This document shows, in pieces, positions 60,827 to 62,722 of a stretch of DNA of 62,722 bases (within the stretch, counting starts at the first letter, position 1; each line of letters begins with the position of its first letter). A program made the position numbers and the translations under genes. Below the pieces are notes generated by a model. It searched no databases. It saw only the letters and a program-made list of their open reading frames with translations, and was not told the DNA's origin. This DNA comes from Christensenellaceae bacterium OttesenSCG-928-K19. Lineage in GTDB: Bacteria; Bacillota; Clostridia; Christensenellales; Christensenellaceae. Location of the stretch: the NCBI GenBank assembly GCA_030266015.1, contig JAJDHD010000012.1, positions 1 to 62,722 of the forward strand. Reading direction: 5' to 3'.

Positions 60827-62722
60827 TTATGTCAGCGTATCCGCCAGCGTTTTCATCAGGACTTCGATATCGATGGGCTTGGCAATATGCCCGGTCATGC
60901 CCATGGCAATCGCTTTGTTCACATCCTCTTGGTATGCGTTTGCCGTCATGGCAACGATCGGAATAGTTTTTGCGTCCGGCCTGTCCATACTGCGGATAAA
61001 CCGTGTTGCCTCAAACCCGTCCATTACAGGCATTTGGATATCCATAAAAACAAGGTCGTAATAGCCGTGGGGTGACGCGGCAAACAAATCTGCCGCCTGC
61101 TTGCCGTCCTCGGCGCTTTCTATCTGTACCTTGGTTTTAGAGAGTATTTTTTCCAGCACTACCCGGTTTACCTTCATGTCCTCCGCCAGCAGTATTTTTT
61201 TGCCAGATAGGTCCAAGTTGCCAATTTTCTTTTCCTGCCCCTGTTCGGGCGACTCCTCCGCTTTGCCAAACGGCAAGTCGAACCGGAATACCGAGCCTTT
61301 TTCCGGTTCGCTTTCCACCTCAATCTCGCCACCCATCAAATGCGCCAGGTTTTGGCTGATGGCAAGCCCCAGGCCAGTGCCGCCAAAGCGAGTGGAAATA
61401 CTGCTGTCCGCCTGCTCAAACGCCTTGAATAGGCGCCGCTTTTGTTCCGCCGACATGCCTATTCCATTGTCCTTTACAGTAAATCTGACGCGAAGGTTAT
61501 CCGGGGTGTCCTCCAGCGTTTCAACAAGGAAGGATACCGTCCCCTCCTCCGGAGTAAATTTAACAGCATTACCCAGCAGGTTCAGCAATATCTGGTTCAA
61601 CCGCAGCTTGTCGCCCAGCACACGAATATCCGGCAGGTCGGCAAGGTTATTTTCAAATGTGATAAATTTTTCCTTGCAGCGCTGCATGATAATGCTTGCC
61701 ACTTCAGAGAGTGCGTGTGTAAGGGAAAAAGGCTGCTGCGCAATTTCAAATTTGCCCGATTCAATTTTGGACATATCCAGCACATCGTTAATAATACCCA
61801 GCAAATGGGAAGACGCAGTGGTTATCTCATTCACAGATTCCACTACTTTTTCAGGATCGCCTGCCTCCTCGCGCACAATATGCGTCATGCCAATAATGGC
61901 GTTAAGCGGCGTGCGGATTTCGTGGCTCATTCTGGCAAGGAAATCACTTTTTGCCTGTGACGCAACCTGTGCCGCCGCTTCCGCCGCTTTGCGCTCGGTA
62001 ATATCACGCGCAATGCCAAGCACGCCAATCACCTCACCATTTTGCAGGAGCGGTGTTTTAACTGTTTCAAACAAGCGCTCCACGCCAAGATGCGACCATA
62101 TGGATTCTTCGGTGGAAACCGTTTGTCCTGTACGCATCACCTCTTGGTCCATTTTCATATAGAAAGCGGTCATGTCCGGGTGCGTGCCAAAAACATCCGT
62201 ATCATCACGGCCAACAAGCTCGTCCTCCGGCATACCCACATACCGCGCATAGCTTGCGTTGCATTTTGTATATTTGCTTTCCTTGTCTTTGCAAAAAATC
62301 ATATCAGGGATGGAGGTGAACACCGCCGAAAGCATACCCGTTTGCAACGACAATTCATGTGTACGCCGCTCCACCAGGCTTTCCAGGTCTTTGCCCATCC
62401 GTTTATTTTTAATGTATAACGCAAACGCAACAATGAAGGCAATTACCAAAACCAACGCAAACGTGACAAGGTAAGGCAACGTATCCTCTGTCACCTTGGT
62501 GCTGTAATCAAACACTTTGCGCGTCCATCGGTCGGTGATGCCTTTCGTATCCACCAGCCGTTGCGCCTTGGACAGTATACCTGTTAGCACCGCTTCTTCC
62601 TTGTTCAGTCCAAAGGAAGAACCAAAGGAGCTGTTAAATACGATGTTTGCCTTAAATCCTGTTTTCTCATAGTAATTGGTCATGCTCAGCAGCAGGTTTC
62701 TGCTCGCCATGACAAAATCCAC
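60827..62722 (-). CDS. Hybrid sensor histidine kinase, N-terminus beyond the window
   Basis: 631 aa visible; the start lies off the right edge. It begins within an extracellular solute-binding-type sensor domain (FGLNKEEAVLTGILSKAQRL), has one membrane helix (LVTFALVLVIAFIVAFALYI), a PAS domain (SIPDMIFCKDKESKYTKCNA), HisKA (RMSHEIRTPLNAIIGMTHIV), HATPase (GGTGLGLAISQNLAHLMGGE) and a C-terminal receiver with Asp in LVFMDIQMPVMDG. It is a BvgS-like phosphorelay kinase. Ligand and output are unknown; no partner regulator is in view. Confidence 0.93.
   Translation of the reverse strand: MDFVMASRNLLLSMTNYYEKTGFKANIVFNSSFGSSFGLNKEEAVLTGILSKAQRLVDTKGITDRWTRKVFDYSTKVTEDTLPYLVTFALVLVIAFIVAFALYIKNKRMGKDLESLVERRTHELSLQTGMLSAVFTSIPDMIFCKDKESKYTKCNASYARYVGMPEDELVGRDDTDVFGTHPDMTAFYMKMDQEVMRTGQTVSTEESIWSHLGVERLFETVKTPLLQNGEVIGVLGIARDITERKAAEAAAQVASQAKSDFLARMSHEIRTPLNAIIGMTHIVREEAGDPEKVVESVNEITTASSHLLGIINDVLDMSKIESGKFEIAQQPFSLTHALSEVASIIMQRCKEKFITFENNLADLPDIRVLGDKLRLNQILLNLLGNAVKFTPEEGTVSFLVETLEDTPDNLRVRFTVKDNGIGMSAEQKRRLFKAFEQADSSISTRFGGTGLGLAISQNLAHLMGGEIEVESEPEKGSVFRFDLPFGKAEESPEQGQEKKIGNLDLSGKKILLAEDMKVNRVVLEKILSKTKVQIESAEDGKQAADLFAASPHGYYDLVFMDIQMPVMDGFEATRFIRSMDRPDAKTIPIVAMTANAYQEDVNKAIAMGMTGHIAKPIDIEVLMKTLADTLT

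Overview
The window looks like a chromosome segment of a Gram-positive Clostridia-type bacterium (Bacillota). Evidence is the infC-rpmI-rplT operon with an L20-type leader, the gene run pheS-pheT-zapA-mutS2, strong AGGAGG ribosome sites, sigma-A promoters of the TTGACA-N17-TATAAT type, lipoproteins, and an LPXTG-like sorting signal. I cannot resolve the order from sequence alone.

Region 1 (1-12,330) is an AT-rich accessory island. It holds a tyrosine recombinase, a sortase-anchored surface protein, two serine-recombinase family proteins (one with an altered active site), a plasmid-replication-like winged-helix protein, a membrane diguanylate cyclase, a lipoprotein, and XRE and WYL regulators. 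Its ends are unusual. Two ten-unit repeat arrays, each spaced 10-11 bp and each spanning exactly 93 bp, face each other in inverted orientation at 1.08-1.19 kb and 11.60-11.70 kb. A short GC-rich motif recurs in the gaps between cargo genes. The right edge carries a 3' fragment of yebC and a second, broken copy of the integrase whose leader is still about 94% identical to the first.

Region 2 (12,356-37,807) is core chromosome, almost entirely on the minus strand: an MBL-fold hydrolase, DUF4180, thiI with its cysteine desulfurase, an HtrA protease next to a PhoR/PhoP-like two-component system, mutS2, zapA, pheT, pheS, an rRNA methyltransferase, the infC operon, metY, a lipoprotein, thrS, an alarmone-synthetase-like protein, and a fused NAD synthase-nicotinamidase translationally coupled to a WYL regulator. 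Three copies of a two-hairpin repeat with covarying stems lie in this region.

Region 3 (38,002-62,722) has mixed strands and is mostly transport, stress and regulation: OFA-type and other MFS transporters, a MATE exporter, a cytoplasmic alpha-amylase, deoC, a zinc-less MDR dehydrogenase, an HxlR regulator facing a copper P-type ATPase that contains a nested CopZ-like start, an orphan response regulator, mgtE behind a new candidate leader-peptide attenuator, an AraC/MFS divergent pair, Ohr, an AlkD-like glycosylase, PcrA helicase, purC and a hybrid sensor kinase cut by the window end.

The strongest candidates for undescribed biology are the phased inverted arrays of the island, the mgtE leader ORF with its terminator, the dispersed covarying two-hairpin element, and a four-hairpin RNA candidate downstream of copA.
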